From Litomosoides sigmodontis (Eukaryota > Nematoda > Chromadorea > Rhabditida > Onchocercidae): a DNA stretch of 64,000 nucleotides. Both the position numbers and the translations under genes were made by a program. Of this stretch, positions 50,444 to 61,964 are shown in pieces; position 1 is the first letter of the stretch; each line of letters opens with the position of its first letter. Where the stretch lies: positions 5,539,865 through 5,603,864 of the forward strand of contig OY718806.1 in assembly GCA_963070105.1 (NCBI GenBank), in the 5' to 3' direction. The notes below the pieces were generated by a model. That model ran no database searches. It saw only the letters and a list, made by a program, of their open reading frames with translations, and was not told the origin of the DNA.

Positions 50444-51890
50444 AAGGAACTTTTCAAAAAACACTGTTCGCTTTTTTCTTAAAATTTATTCAAAAATTAG
50501 TTTCAGTAGTATATTCAAATTTCTTTGAGAATAGACTTTTATTGTTGTAGTTGTTGGTTCGGAGATCCACATACGTTTAGAGGGACTTGCTCCTGAAGGA
50601 AAAAGCAGTTCCTTCATCAGCTATGTCTTTAATACTGACTAACATGTGTCCTACGATCACTGTGCTTGCTTAAACAATGCGACGAAAGTGCAACGTCGCG
50701 TTGCGACCCACCACTTTCTAGAAAATGATTTTTCGACGAATTAAATTGGAGATCATTGGAGCACCACTCGCACGCTCGTAGATGGACTGAACACTGGCAT
50801 ACAATAAAATGTCTTGTTTTCGTTATCCTCCGCTGCATCATTGCGGTATGTTAAATTACATAATAGCTTGGCGAAAATAAAAATGAAATTACGACTTGTA
50901 ACTGTAAGAAGCTGGAGGAAAGGCATCGGATTATTGGTGGGTTGACAATTGATGTCTTAGTTGTATGTTCCTGACGTTGTTTCCCTTTTTTTGGGTAATA
51001 ATTAAGAGAAAATGTATTTCAGTTCATTCGGCTCATTTAGAACATAGCTCAACATTATCAACAAATACGACGTCACTGTGATTCGTCTGAAAGAAATGAT
51101 TTACGACACCCGTGCATTACTTCTGTGAGTAATAACTATCGGGGAGTACTGCTAGCTGTTAAATAGTAAAAAATGATGAAAGTTTCAAGTTGAGCTAAAG
51201 GAATTCGAACAGTTTTATCGCTGCATAAATGAATTGGAAATGCACTGCAACTTCCAAACTATGAGTTTCCTTTTGCTGTCATTCAAACAGCTAGCAGAAT
51301 GATGTGTCCTAGAAGCATATACCGGGAAATGTTCATGTTAGGTGCTTGAGCATGACAAAAGTATTGGGTTGCTTTTCATTAGTTAGTAATTATTAATGAA
51401 TTAATTAGGTTCGAATTTCATTCATTGCTTCGGGGAACTTCCTGGAAATGGCAGATTAAACAAGCACCTTGTGCAACTCTTATCACATCTAGACGTTTCA
51501 TTGACAAGTGTTTGACGGTTATGGCAAATTCAATCATCATAATCTGCGCACAAATCAGGCCATCAGAGTTGCTAGCAATTTATTTTGAGTGATCGCTAGC
51601 ACGCACTCACTTATCAGCAGATTGGATCATTCGAAATATAAAAAGTAGAAAAGGCAAGCAAAGGAAGGCACGAGGCGAGTGTAATGAGATGACGTCTCAG
51701 TAACTGGCTAACTGTTGTAGCAAGTAGTGCCGCCAACAGAAATAGCATTCCGTGCTTCTGGGCGGGTCACCGTTGGCTTTCTCTGTCACGGCTGGCTCTA
51801 AGTGATTCGAAAGGCAAAAGTGCATGGATGAATCGACACGATGAGCCACTGCAGAGATTTTAATTGATAAATACAACGGTGAAGGGGAAG

Positions 51891-51912
51891 GGGGGGAGAG
51901 AGAGAGAGAGAG
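51891..51912. repeat. G run and (AG)n tract
   Basis: Short G run followed by about nine AG units. Confidence 0.9.
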
Positions 51913-52200
51913 AACGATGGGAAGAGGGAAGGAAGAAGCGAATGGAGTGAACCGGTAGTGCTACATGTTGTGGGTAAGGAAACAAACGAATAATTTGAGA
52001 ATAGCTTTTGAAGAAGAATTAATGAAGAGTATGGGAGAAAGTAGGTGAAGATGAGTGGACTATGGTGCTGCTCGTATGTACGCAGAGAGGGTAAGGGGTG
52101 CAGAAGCACATCCGGAGTTGACTTGGGGGCCGAGAAGGGCCGCGGGGCAGTGTGTACCGGGACGAGTGTCCATGCACACCGGATCTTATGTATAGTGTAT

Positions 52201-52219
52201 GGGGGGGGGGGGGGGGGGG
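52201..52219 (+). repeat. Second poly-G tract, 19 bases
   Basis: Uninterrupted run of 19 G, the same length and strand as the tract at 50425. Confidence 0.97.
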
Positions 52220-52390
52220 AGGGTGTCGGTTCTATTAACTAATTGTGTGCCCCTTCTTCCTTACTCGTCCACTTGTTGACGAGAGGTGCGATAAGATTGG
52301 CATCCTCCTTCCGTACCGGTCTTCCCCGATCCACTCACTCATTGTGTCAGTTCAAAGTGCAACCAGATGACCATGGACTAGAAATCTTCA

Positions 52391-52446
52391 TTTTCTCCCC
52401 TCTCCCCTCCTCTCCCCTCCTTTCCTCTCCTCTCCTCTCCTTTCCT
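52391..52446. repeat. (CTCTCC)-type polypyrimidine tract
   Basis: More than 50 bases of C and T only, built of CTCTCC/CCTCC units. Confidence 0.92.
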
Positions 52447-53426
52447 CATGCAACAATGACAACTGGATGGGCGACGATACTGCACTCGCCTTCACTCCAC
52501 ATTTCGCTTTTTTCTCATCCGATGACACTGCCAAGGAACAAGCTTTGAGGAAGAGAAGTGGAACCAGCGCGATATCAGCAGCACTGCACAGCACATGCAC
52601 GCGTCGTCTACTACGTACACACCACTGTCACATCAATCCCTCCGCCGATTACGCTTTGTGACTTGCAGGAAATCCAGATTCTCCACCAATTTGATCTGTC
52701 TCACGCCTCCACATCGTTCAACAGTTGTTTCATTTACACCATGCCATCCGTGTTCATCCATCGAGTAATAATTTTCCACGGCAACATAACCATAACTCTC
52801 TCCATCACTCTTTCATCATTTGCATGACCGTATGTATGTATTGGCAATCTTGTAAACAAGTATCCATGAAACAACTGTTGAACGAAGAAGATGCTCTTCA
52901 CACCTTCTTTTCATTTCTCCAAACACCTGCTTCAGTTCGCACTTGCACAAAAACCTTTCACGCATCGCATTTTTGATAAGCGGTGTACAGCGTAGTAGTA
53001 CAGCCAATAATAATATAATACATTACTGGTAAAAAGGAGAGTTGCTTACTTGGCGGGCCATTTTCGAAACTTGCGTGAGGACAGAGCAGCTGTGTAGGTA
53101 GGTGATGATGTTGCAGCCTCAGAGGGTCAGTGTTTACAAGGCTGGAGGAAAGAAAAAGCTGGAGAAGAAATGTGGGTGCTTGAATATAATATTATTGGCA
53201 ATTTCATCAAATGTGAAACTCAGAGTGTGATATATGTGGCTATTATAAAGGTCACAGAAGACCGGTAGCGGAAAGGGATGAGAAGCCAGTGCACGGCAAA
53301 AAAGATGAAATTTGAAGGAGGTGAGAAATAAGTGGAAAGGGAACGAGCGTAGAGGAATAGGCGGTGGGGGCATCGGGCAGCGTAAATCTGTACAAAATTT
53401 GTGATAATCGGAGAGGGAACTGAAAA

Positions 53427-53442
53427 AGAGAGAGAGAGAGAG
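53427..53442. repeat. (AG)n tract
   Basis: About eight AG units just before the candidate exon with the Asn/Ser repeat. Confidence 0.9.
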
Positions 53443-53487
53443 GATTTTTGAACGAAAGTGGTTGCTCCTGTTTCTGGTTTTCAAAAG

Positions 53488-54032
53488 GTAGAAAATGGAG
53501 GCGGAGCATTGACGGGACGCCCTTCGACCAGTCCGGTTCAGCGCCGTCATTCCAATGTACCTCCGGTGACCAGTGACCATCAGAGACTGCCATCACGGTC
53601 AAGTTCGCCTCCCTTGCCCTGCCTCCTGCTGCCACCCAACAGGCACATCATTGCTTCCACTGTTCCTCCACATACGGTTACCTCCACACGCTATAGCAGC
53701 AGCAGCAACAGCAGCAGCAGCAACAACAACAACAACAACAACAACAATAACAATAACAACAACAACAACAGTAGCAGTAACAACAATAACAGTAACAGTA
53801 ACAATAACAGCAACAACAACGATAACAACTACAATAATAACAGCAACAACAATCACAGTAACAACACAGCAACAATAATAACAATAACAACAGCAGCAGC
53901 AGCAACGACATCACAGCAGCTACAAGTACAAGAATTGAGGACAGAAGCAATCCCGAACACCAATCCTGTGACTGCCCATTTTTTGGACATCAGGCCGCGT
54001 GACATCCATTTGGAAGCATTCATAACATGCTG
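53488..54032 (+). CDS. Candidate exon with Asn/Ser low-complexity tract
   Basis: One open frame runs from an acceptor-like TTTTCAAAAG (ending 53487) to a good donor (CTG|GTAAAC) at 54032, about 181 codons. The first part is Pro/Ser-rich with basic residues (GRPSTSPVQRRHSNVPPVTS, then RLPSRSSSPPLP). The middle is a long Asn tract broken by Ser, encoded by AAC/AGC repeats. The end is again mixed (ELRTEAIPNTNPVTAHFLDI). There is no ATG before the repeat, so it would be an internal exon. Such disordered tracts are common in regulatory proteins. The repeat keeps several frames open, so the length is weak evidence; the flanking sequence is the better argument. Confidence 0.33.
53695..53912 (+). repeat. 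(AAC)n/(AGC)n trinucleotide array
   Basis: Over 200 bases of AGC, AAC, AAT and related triplets. The Gln frame (CAG/CAA) is closed by TAG on the left and TAA on the right, so any product is Asn/Ser, not poly-Gln. Confidence 0.95.
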
Positions 54033-55915
54033 GTAAACTTTACAAAACTTTGGTAATTTCTGGAAAATTAACCATCGTTAGTTAACTTCAAACCTTTTAG
54101 TATTACCCTTCTATAGATGTATTATTACCCATTTAAACAACCTGATCTGGAAGATAGTTTCACCGCTATTTGTCAAGTCGCTCTTACGGCGATAGATATC
54201 ACGGTTGTACTTTCGTTTACTCACTCCTTTTTTGCAATACTTTTAATTTCATTTTAATGCTTTATTTTCTTAAAAAAACATCTTTTCCTTCCTTAATTGA
54301 GGGTTAAAAAATAACTTTCATTCACTGGGTGCTTCGTCAATTGTTCAGATTAAATACTGATAGTAGACAGATAGATCACTGCTCGGATTTTATAAGCTAT
54401 TTTCAAATGATCATTTCCATGTAGTCCTTTCCAGCTGAGCATCCTATTTTCGTCTGTAACATTCGGGAGCGTTTAACGTGGTTTTGCAAAAAATTCCAAA
54501 CTCTTTTCTAACATCTATTTATTTTAACCTTAAGTAGCAAATATTTTCCTCATTTCATGCTCTTCGATAATTCAGATTTTATGTGCTCAAAATTTATGTT
54601 TTAAAAACGCAGAAGACACTTTTAATCCGGAACACGTTTTGCAGCGGATGCGTTTATAGGTTTACAACCGTGCTGATCCAATTCCAGGCAGCTAATTTAG
54701 ATTGTAACGGCCAGTTCTTTAGAAAACATGGATTCTGCTAATAACTAAGGTCATTCATACTGGACAAACTTTCCCATCTCAATCTGATTCATTTTATAAA
54801 GAAAGGAATCAAGGAAAAAATCTAAAGCCTATAAAATACATTGCGAAACCGGCTCCTTAATTGATATTAATTTACATTTGCTGCATTCGATTCATCATCA
54901 ATGCCTAACAATGAACTTTTATTTCTTGTTCATAGTTGGGATATCTATTCTTTCAGTGCTAAATATTGTGGCAGTCATGAATGAATAAGTTCAGATCTGA
55001 ACGTAAGTCGGGATCAAAATATCCGGGGATATGTTTCCTGTCTTTTTCCTCTTCTACCTCTTCCACTCTCTTCTCCCACAATGTCACATTTATCCTTTAT
55101 CTTAAATAAATTATCTCTCATCCACACAGCAACCGGTCTTTTCACTACTAAATTGCAATAGTACACTAGTACGTTGTGTATTGGTGGCCATCAACCAGAT
55201 GAGCCTTTTGACGAACCTTCAAGGGTGATCTCTTTTTTCTGCAAGCAATATAAAATGATTATATTTGTCTGTAACTCATCTGTCTGGTTCTTTCTCCATT
55301 ATTTTGGTTTTCAAAGTAAGAATTAATCTCCACGAACGAAAAAAACCAGTTTCCTGCACCTTTTATGAGGTTGTGGACTAAAATCCAATTTTTAATGCAT
55401 CGTATAAGAAGCGAACTATGAATTTGAAATTTCGAGTAAACAAAGATTGAGCAGCATAATGTTTAGCTTAGTAAGGTCGTATATGCTTTGTGTGCAACAG
55501 TTGTACTTTACGAGGATGCGAAGGTCATCTACAGAAATAACTTTTAAATATTATTTTCAAGTATTTTGTAATAGGTGTGAGTGGACTAAATTGGATTTCT
55601 TGTTTCATTACTCTATACTGAATCTTACCCGACAATCCCGGCTTTTAGTTTTGTCGGTTAGTATTTATCTCGAGCGAAATGATCCAGTTTAGATAATGCA
55701 TTAACTGCAAACACATGATGTAAATTACTATTGAAAATAGTACAAGTTACTAGCTTGCAATGATGTGAAGTCGTGTATTACGAAAAGCAAAAGTTTGAGA
55801 TGGCTATAGGTAAAATATCGTTATATTTTCTTGTTTTAAATATTTTTGCCAGCATATGATCTTTCTGAACAACAAAACTGGAAGAAAAAGTTTGCCTGCA
55901 TAAATTATTGTCTGG

Positions 55916-55916
<1 letters not shown>

Positions 55917-55991
<75 letters not shown>

Positions 55992-55997
55992 GTGTGT
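55917..55997. repeat. (TG)n microsatellite, about 40 units
   Basis: Nearly perfect TG array broken only near its end by one C substitution. Confidence 0.98.
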
Positions 55998-58900
55998 TTG
56001 AGTAGTCACAATAATAATATAGTAACGTGCTTTTGAAGAAATGGGGATGCGAGAATAAAACATCGTATTATCATTGATATCACTGAAATGTGTAAATGTT
56101 AAAGTGAAAGTATAATTCGTTTCGTTTCATCTATAAGAAAAAATTGACGTGAATGTTTGCATAAGGATTGTATAGGGAGAATGGATGTACCAGGGACGAC
56201 GAATGAAATACGATGAAATCCTTTTGCGTAAACTAATATCAGTAATAGGTGTATCGCTGCAACAGCATGATAACGATATATCAGTAGCCACTAGTAGTGT
56301 CATGACAACTTTACTTTGGAAGGCGAACAACCGCATCACTTATCCGTAGTAAGTTTGCCGAATCTAAACAGCTAGAATTTTACACAAAGGAAAACAAATT
56401 GTGCATCGTAGAAGTTTTCCGTTTAAAAAAAAAAGTGTAAAAGCTCAAAATCTAAAATCGACACTGTAGATAAACCGTAAGGCCGAAGAATTGATATTGA
56501 AGTCAGCGAGAAGGCTAAGTAATTTAATTAACAAATTATTTATGAAGTCATTGCAACGTTAGATAAGTGAGGGGAAAAGGGAGAAGGGAAGGGAAAATTA
56601 GAGAGAAGAAAGAAACCTGTATTTATATTACCAAGCTCTCTCTAGAAATTAGCAAGAATAGAAACGAAAGCCAGAAGTGGAAGGTGAAGAGGGTGAAGAA
56701 TTGAAATATGAAGCAAAAAATTTAGAAATAAAAATATGGAACAGGAGGCGATAAATTGATGAAGACGATAATTATGAAACAAGCACTTCCATGGTCGCTT
56801 TATGCGCGAGCTTTTATTTACGGTATAGGCCCATTTTTCTGCTAATTTTTTTATTTTCAAAGAATACATACGTACATACATTTTGCATTACTGGATCTTC
56901 AACTCATCTTTTTTTAGTGAAACCGTGCAAAGATTGCTTAAAAGTTGTCGTGCTACTTCTAGTGGGCCAGTTAATGAGGTAAATTAAATAGTTGAATGGT
57001 ACAAATATTAATTATATTCAATAACAAATCTTTTATTGAATTGTGCAGCTAAATGCAGTACCGTAAATCTGTTATCTATTTAGATAAAAATTGTTTATTA
57101 TTCCAAGCAGCTCGTTTTGTTTCTCGCATATCTATCAAAATGTAAATGAGAAATTGTGGTACGCGGCAAGCAAGATTGATCAGATAAATGGATAACTTTT
57201 CTTTCTCAACAATGGACAAGCGGATGTAAATAAATAACATGGATCTGACATGAGTTCTTTTAATGTCCTAAATCGTTTTAAGAAATTTAAATGGGCACAC
57301 GAAATGGCAAGACTTCAATTCAATTAACCATTGCTTAAATTGATTGCTTGAAATCTTTTTTTAGGGAAACATAAACTAACGTAGTAAATTTTAAGACTTA
57401 ATATTTGAATCATTTTTTGTTTGTTGCAACCTGCTGCAACGTTCAACCATCAATCAGTTAATTAATATCCATAGAAAATTTCTCGTTGCGTGTTCTCACC
57501 TTCATTTTTGCTTTTCCCTTGAATAATGGATGCTTCGCAAATGACACATGTAGGAAGCTAACAGAGGGATAACTAATCTTTTATCAGTTTCATGCTCAAT
57601 AGCTCTTGTAAGATGGATTAATATGCAATTTTAAAATTATTACTTGCAGAACTGAATTAGCGCTATACCACATTATTTTTGAAAAATATAGGAAGATAAG
57701 TTTAGGCAAAATTTTTCTTGATTGAAGACATTTAGAGCTGTGCATGCTGCCATCAAATAGTTCACTGCTTACTTTTAGTTGAAAGATAAATTTTACGGTC
57801 ACGCCACAAATATCGAAATTTTTTTGCTTTCCTACTTCTTCAGTTGTCAAGAAGATCAGTTTTCTGGTTCAGTTCATTTGTAGGGATATAAATGTCTGAT
57901 GCTGTCAGCTAATGCAAGTATACCATTATTCACGGCAGATAGAGAAAAATTGATGATTTACAAAATGTGAGCTGTATGAGTGTACTGGTGACAAATTAAT
58001 AGGTGTAGTTCAGCAGTTTCCAGTATTCGGAGGAATTTTTTGCTAATGCTTGGGTGCAAAGGAACGGCGATTTCTGGTTTACAATTGCCCCTCATATTGT
58101 GCTCGTTGCTCTTCACTTCACAATGATCACTTAGTTCTTTTTTTAATAAAATTAGCTTTTTTTTCTCTACGAATCTCTTAATTAGCTATATTCATTTAAT
58201 TCACAATATAACATCACTTTTTTTAATTCGCTTTGGAAATGCTAACAAGAGATGTCTTGAAAAGTGAGAACTGTTAACTGAGCAACGGATTCTCAAATGC
58301 AAGCCAACGAAAAAGATATCCCAAGCCAGTAACCAAATTTCGACTAATATAATTTCCCCTGAGCAATTGAAACATTAAAATTCTAATTTGAACATTCTTG
58401 AGCACTTTTTGAGAAAAACTGCCAATTTTGGAATGATTTGTTAACACTAAAAAACAAAAGGAAAGTGAAGTTCGTGCTATGGATTTTTTCCACAAATTTG
58501 TTGGTCGTTTTAAGCTAATGTTGACATACTCCCTCTATTTATGAGTCCTTTCTTACTTCACTGCACCGCACACATAACTGTTTCTACTCAAGTTCTCTTC
58601 ATTTTGTACTGCGTAACCGTTTCTATACTTGCTTTCATTAACCAATACAGTGATCTATATCCTACCCTATAGCAGCTTAAGTCTTGTTTATCTCAATGCT
58701 TTGCTCTACCTTTTCTTTAATGTTAAGTTTATTAAAATTATTAAAGTTTTGTTGTACTCAGTTGGAGGCACTATTATTAATGTGAAAATGAAAGATCCAA
58801 TTTCTCCAATAAATATCCCTGAAGTTCATGCTTTGTCAGTCAATTATCTGTTTTAGGAAAAATATTTGAAGAACATGTTTTGATATGTTTAGAATCTTCA

Positions 58901-59382
58901 AATGATATCCGAGAGTTATTGAATCATTAAGTGGAAATTATCAATGCGGAACAATGGACAATGTGTTTAAACTACCTGAGCCCCATACCAAATCATTGGT
59001 TTTTATAGGATCATCTAAAATGATTGGTGGCTGTTAAAACAAACACGTTATATTTGTGCGTGTCCCTTCAAATGGCCATTTTCCAGTTTTCATATTACGA
59101 TTCTTATTGTCTACAGCAACAAAAAGAAAGAACACGTGTAAGTCTCGAGCACTTCAGTACAGTTCTTTGTCAAATAAAGGCCTATACCAGGTGAAGCAGT
59201 TGGACTTCAGTGAAACAATCTTGTTTGCTGGTGTACCCATCCTCATCCCATAACCAGCTTACAATCGATACAACTATGTTTACACTTTCTAGTTCCTTTC
59301 ATTCCTATTTTTCGAGGTGCACATTTATAAAAATTTCCATGAAATAATTCTTTGGCTAGTCTTTAAGAACTTTCAATTTTAT

Positions 59383-59401
59383 TATATATATATATATATA
59401 T
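59383..59401. repeat. (TA)n tract
   Basis: About nine TA units. Confidence 0.9.
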
Positions 59402-59598
59402 CCAATGTGAATTGACTGCTTAAAGAGGTTCAGAACTACATATTTGTCGTCCTCTTCATGAATGCAAAATAGCAAAATACTATGCTTCCTAAGCTTTCTT
59501 CTGAAAGTGTGTTTCAATAATACGCAGCTTTCCAAATTTTAGAGACGTAGCATTACTGATTGCATGAAAACGGAAATGGGAGATCGTTGGTGTTGTTA

Positions 59599-59663
59599 TG
59601 TTTTGTTTCTAATGAAATTAAGCATAAAGTGTTGTTTTGTTTCTGATGAAATAAGGCATAAAG
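59599..59663 (+). repeat. Imperfect 34-base tandem duplication
   Basis: Copies at 59599-59629 and 59633-59663 (TGTTTTGTTTCTRATGAAAT core) differ at three of 31 positions. Confidence 0.9.
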
Positions 59664-61071
59664 CAGATTGGCAAATCAGTTTTTATATCTATGAGTGTCA
59701 CTTTTTAAGCAAATTTTCAAGCAGTTGTCACAAATTAAAGTGGTATGATCGAAATATAATCTGAAGGACTTTCGATTATGAATGCTTAATTACAGTTCTG
59801 ATTTAGCGGATTTAGTGCTAGAAATGTAATTCTTCGAAATAGTTGAAGCCGCTAAATGACTCAACGTTTAATTAAGTTGCGCTAGAATATGAATCACTTT
59901 TTTCTCCTAGAATGGCTTTTGATCCCCGAGTTAAACTGTACTGTTTATCAGCGAGGAGAGAATCTTAGATATAGTTGCGGAAAATTATTGTAACAGACGT
60001 GGCGTTCATAGCTCGACAGTTGATTACGTCCTTCAAAATAGGCGTCCCAGTCATCTTGGTGTTTGTTCTCCCTGCCCTTCTTCTCTATCCCGAATAAATG
60101 TTCTGCTACTTCGTCCTTTAAAATCAGTCCTTGAACTCAGGTAGAAAGGTTTGACACTTGACCTCTGCACCTGTCGCATCTATCGTACACCCTAATTCAC
60201 ATGACCAGCCTGCTCCTTGTATTTCAACCTTTAATATCTTATCTCTTCTCTATCCTTTCATCATAAATTGCTCTTATGGATGCTTATTTCAGTAGAATTT
60301 GAACATGAACAAAAAATTTTGTAAGATAGTCTAAAAGAGCAAGATGAGGTTTTAACTAAGATTATCATAATTCGGATGAAAATTAAGCGGAATTTTTTTA
60401 GGATTTTGTATTATGAAATGCCCTACAGCACTTCGTGAGAATGCGTGCACGTACTATTTCCAATAGTGCTTCCACATTCATGCATTCTCTCCAGCCCTAA
60501 CGGTCTTTATAGAATGTAAAGGTAATTATTCCAATATAAATAGTCAGTTTGACAAGGACGGTATGATGGATGTTATAAGCAATAGGCTGGTTGCTCCTAA
60601 AAGAAAAATTTTATCAGCTCTAAGTTAAAGTTTATGGCGGCTTATCAAACAATATGTGTATCTGTTTGTTTGCCACGTAATCTGTTTACTTTGTAAAGCA
60701 GGGACAGGTGTTTAATATGTGCGTGGTCTCTTCTGTTAAAGTACTTGAATGATACGGTGGACACTGCAGGGTTTTGCCCGTGCTCTCATTGCTCTCTAAA
60801 CGCGTGTTTATTTCTTAAAAACAAATTACACTCATTATTTATACATTTCTCTTCATCAATCCTTAACTGTAATTTTATTCAATGGCAGCATATCAACGCG
60901 CTGTATTCTTCCCTCTCGTATTTGTCACTTTCTTTCCGGTCTGTTTGTCAAATATTTGTCACTTCTATGGATCTCTCATATTAGGCTTGCAAGAAATTTA
61001 AGGCCTGACAACAATCATAACAGTAAGCGATATCCAAAAATTCTTTAGGTTTCTTGTTTTCTCTCAAATAG

Positions 61072-61964
61072 CACTGACCTCTACCCTCTCTTCCTCCGGT
61101 GAAAGTGGGTTTTCAATGCGGGAACTGTGGGAAGAGCTAGGGACACTGGAAATGTGGACGAGTGTAGAACAGTTTTAGATTTTTGCGCACCACGAAAATC
61201 TTTAAATTTATTTTGTTAAAAAAGAGCACCTTTGCTAACGGCTAACGTGGCCTTCTTCACATACTTCTGATAATGAAGCATATTAGGTCGTTGTTTCTTA
61301 GTAACATCATTTACTGCTGCTAATCAACGGTAGCAGCGCTGCATTCTGTTTGGCCTTCTCCGATCATACCCCATTCATCTGCAGTTCAAGCTTAGAAACA
61401 AGGCGTTCTCTGAAAGCACTCTTCCTTTTGAGACTGTCCATTCAGTCGTCAGCCCGAAGATCTCAGTGAGCAACAACTTACTATACTTCCTGCAACCCGA
61501 CATGAAAACCTGCATTGTCACAGCATCTTCTGAAAGCTGTGGGCAACATTTAAAATTCTCGTCTATACATGGTTGATTAATAATAGTCACAAGAGGACGT
61601 TCAAGCTGGAAAAATATGTTCCGTTCATTTGTCACGCGTAAATTTCTCTCCTTTTCCGAACAAGAAAAAAGCAGTTTTGCCGTTTACTTGAGTAATAATA
61701 ACAATCTATTCTTGTTTATTTTGGTTTTTAGAGCTCACGAAATGCAATAAGAAGACTGCAGTTGTGAGGAGGAGAGTTGCTGCTTTCTTCTGCGAAGAGG
61801 GAATAGACATTGAGAATAGAAATGAGGCTCATTCCATTTGGGATGGGTAAGCTTTCGGATCAGTCAAGTTAAGCAAGGTTCATCTTTGTTTTTAACTCTT
61901 TCTAACTGGAAGCCGCTTCAGGAAGGTAATTATGAAAGAATTAATGCATCGTAACGCGAAATAA
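61072..61964 (+). CDS. Candidate C-terminal exons, unknown product
   Basis: Three plus-strand blocks join in phase: 61072-61161 (acceptor TCTCAAATAG; SSSGESGFSMRELWEELGTL), 61732-61846 (acceptor TTGGTTTTTAG, donor GG|GTAAGC; KKTAVVRRRVAAFFCEEGID then NEAHSIWDG) and 61922-61964 (acceptor GCCGCTTCAG; KVIMKELMHRNAK, TAA). The phases are 1 then 2 at the two joins. Exon 2 has strong splice sites at both ends. The first donor (A|GTGTAG) is weak. The start of the gene was not found; the first block enters in phase 1. I recognise no domain. A minus-strand open frame at 61375-61594 lies inside the first intron and is probably a coincidence. Confidence 0.38.

Larger units (their letters stand above)
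49999..53487. other. Non-coding stretch with homopolymer and purine/pyrimidine tracts
   Basis: AT-rich to about 51.6 kb, then less AT-rich to 53.5 kb. Short frames at 52045-52242, 52243-52548 and 52467-52661 (+) fall in simple-sequence or GC-richer DNA and have no domains. This could be the promoter region of a plus-strand gene that includes the Asn/Ser ORF. Confidence 0.35.
54033..61071. other. Non-coding 7 kb with microsatellites
   Basis: No recognisable exon chain. Short frames (for example 55447-55692, 58629-58856, 59564-59764 and 60745-60984, +) have chance-like composition. Simple repeats are listed separately. Confidence 0.4.

Noticed and set aside
51410..51422. T-loop-like GGTTCGAATTT suggesting a tRNA
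   Set aside because: No matching acceptor stem, D arm or anticodon arm around it.
53599..53950. Long open frames on the minus strand and in other frames across the AAC array
   Set aside because: They are by-products of a trinucleotide repeat (poly-Val, poly-Leu/Cys, poly-Thr/Ala) and lack protein-like flanks.
61375..61635. Minus-strand open frame after an acceptor-like TTTTTCCAG
   Set aside because: No partner exon or domain; lies in the intron of a better supported plus-strand candidate.
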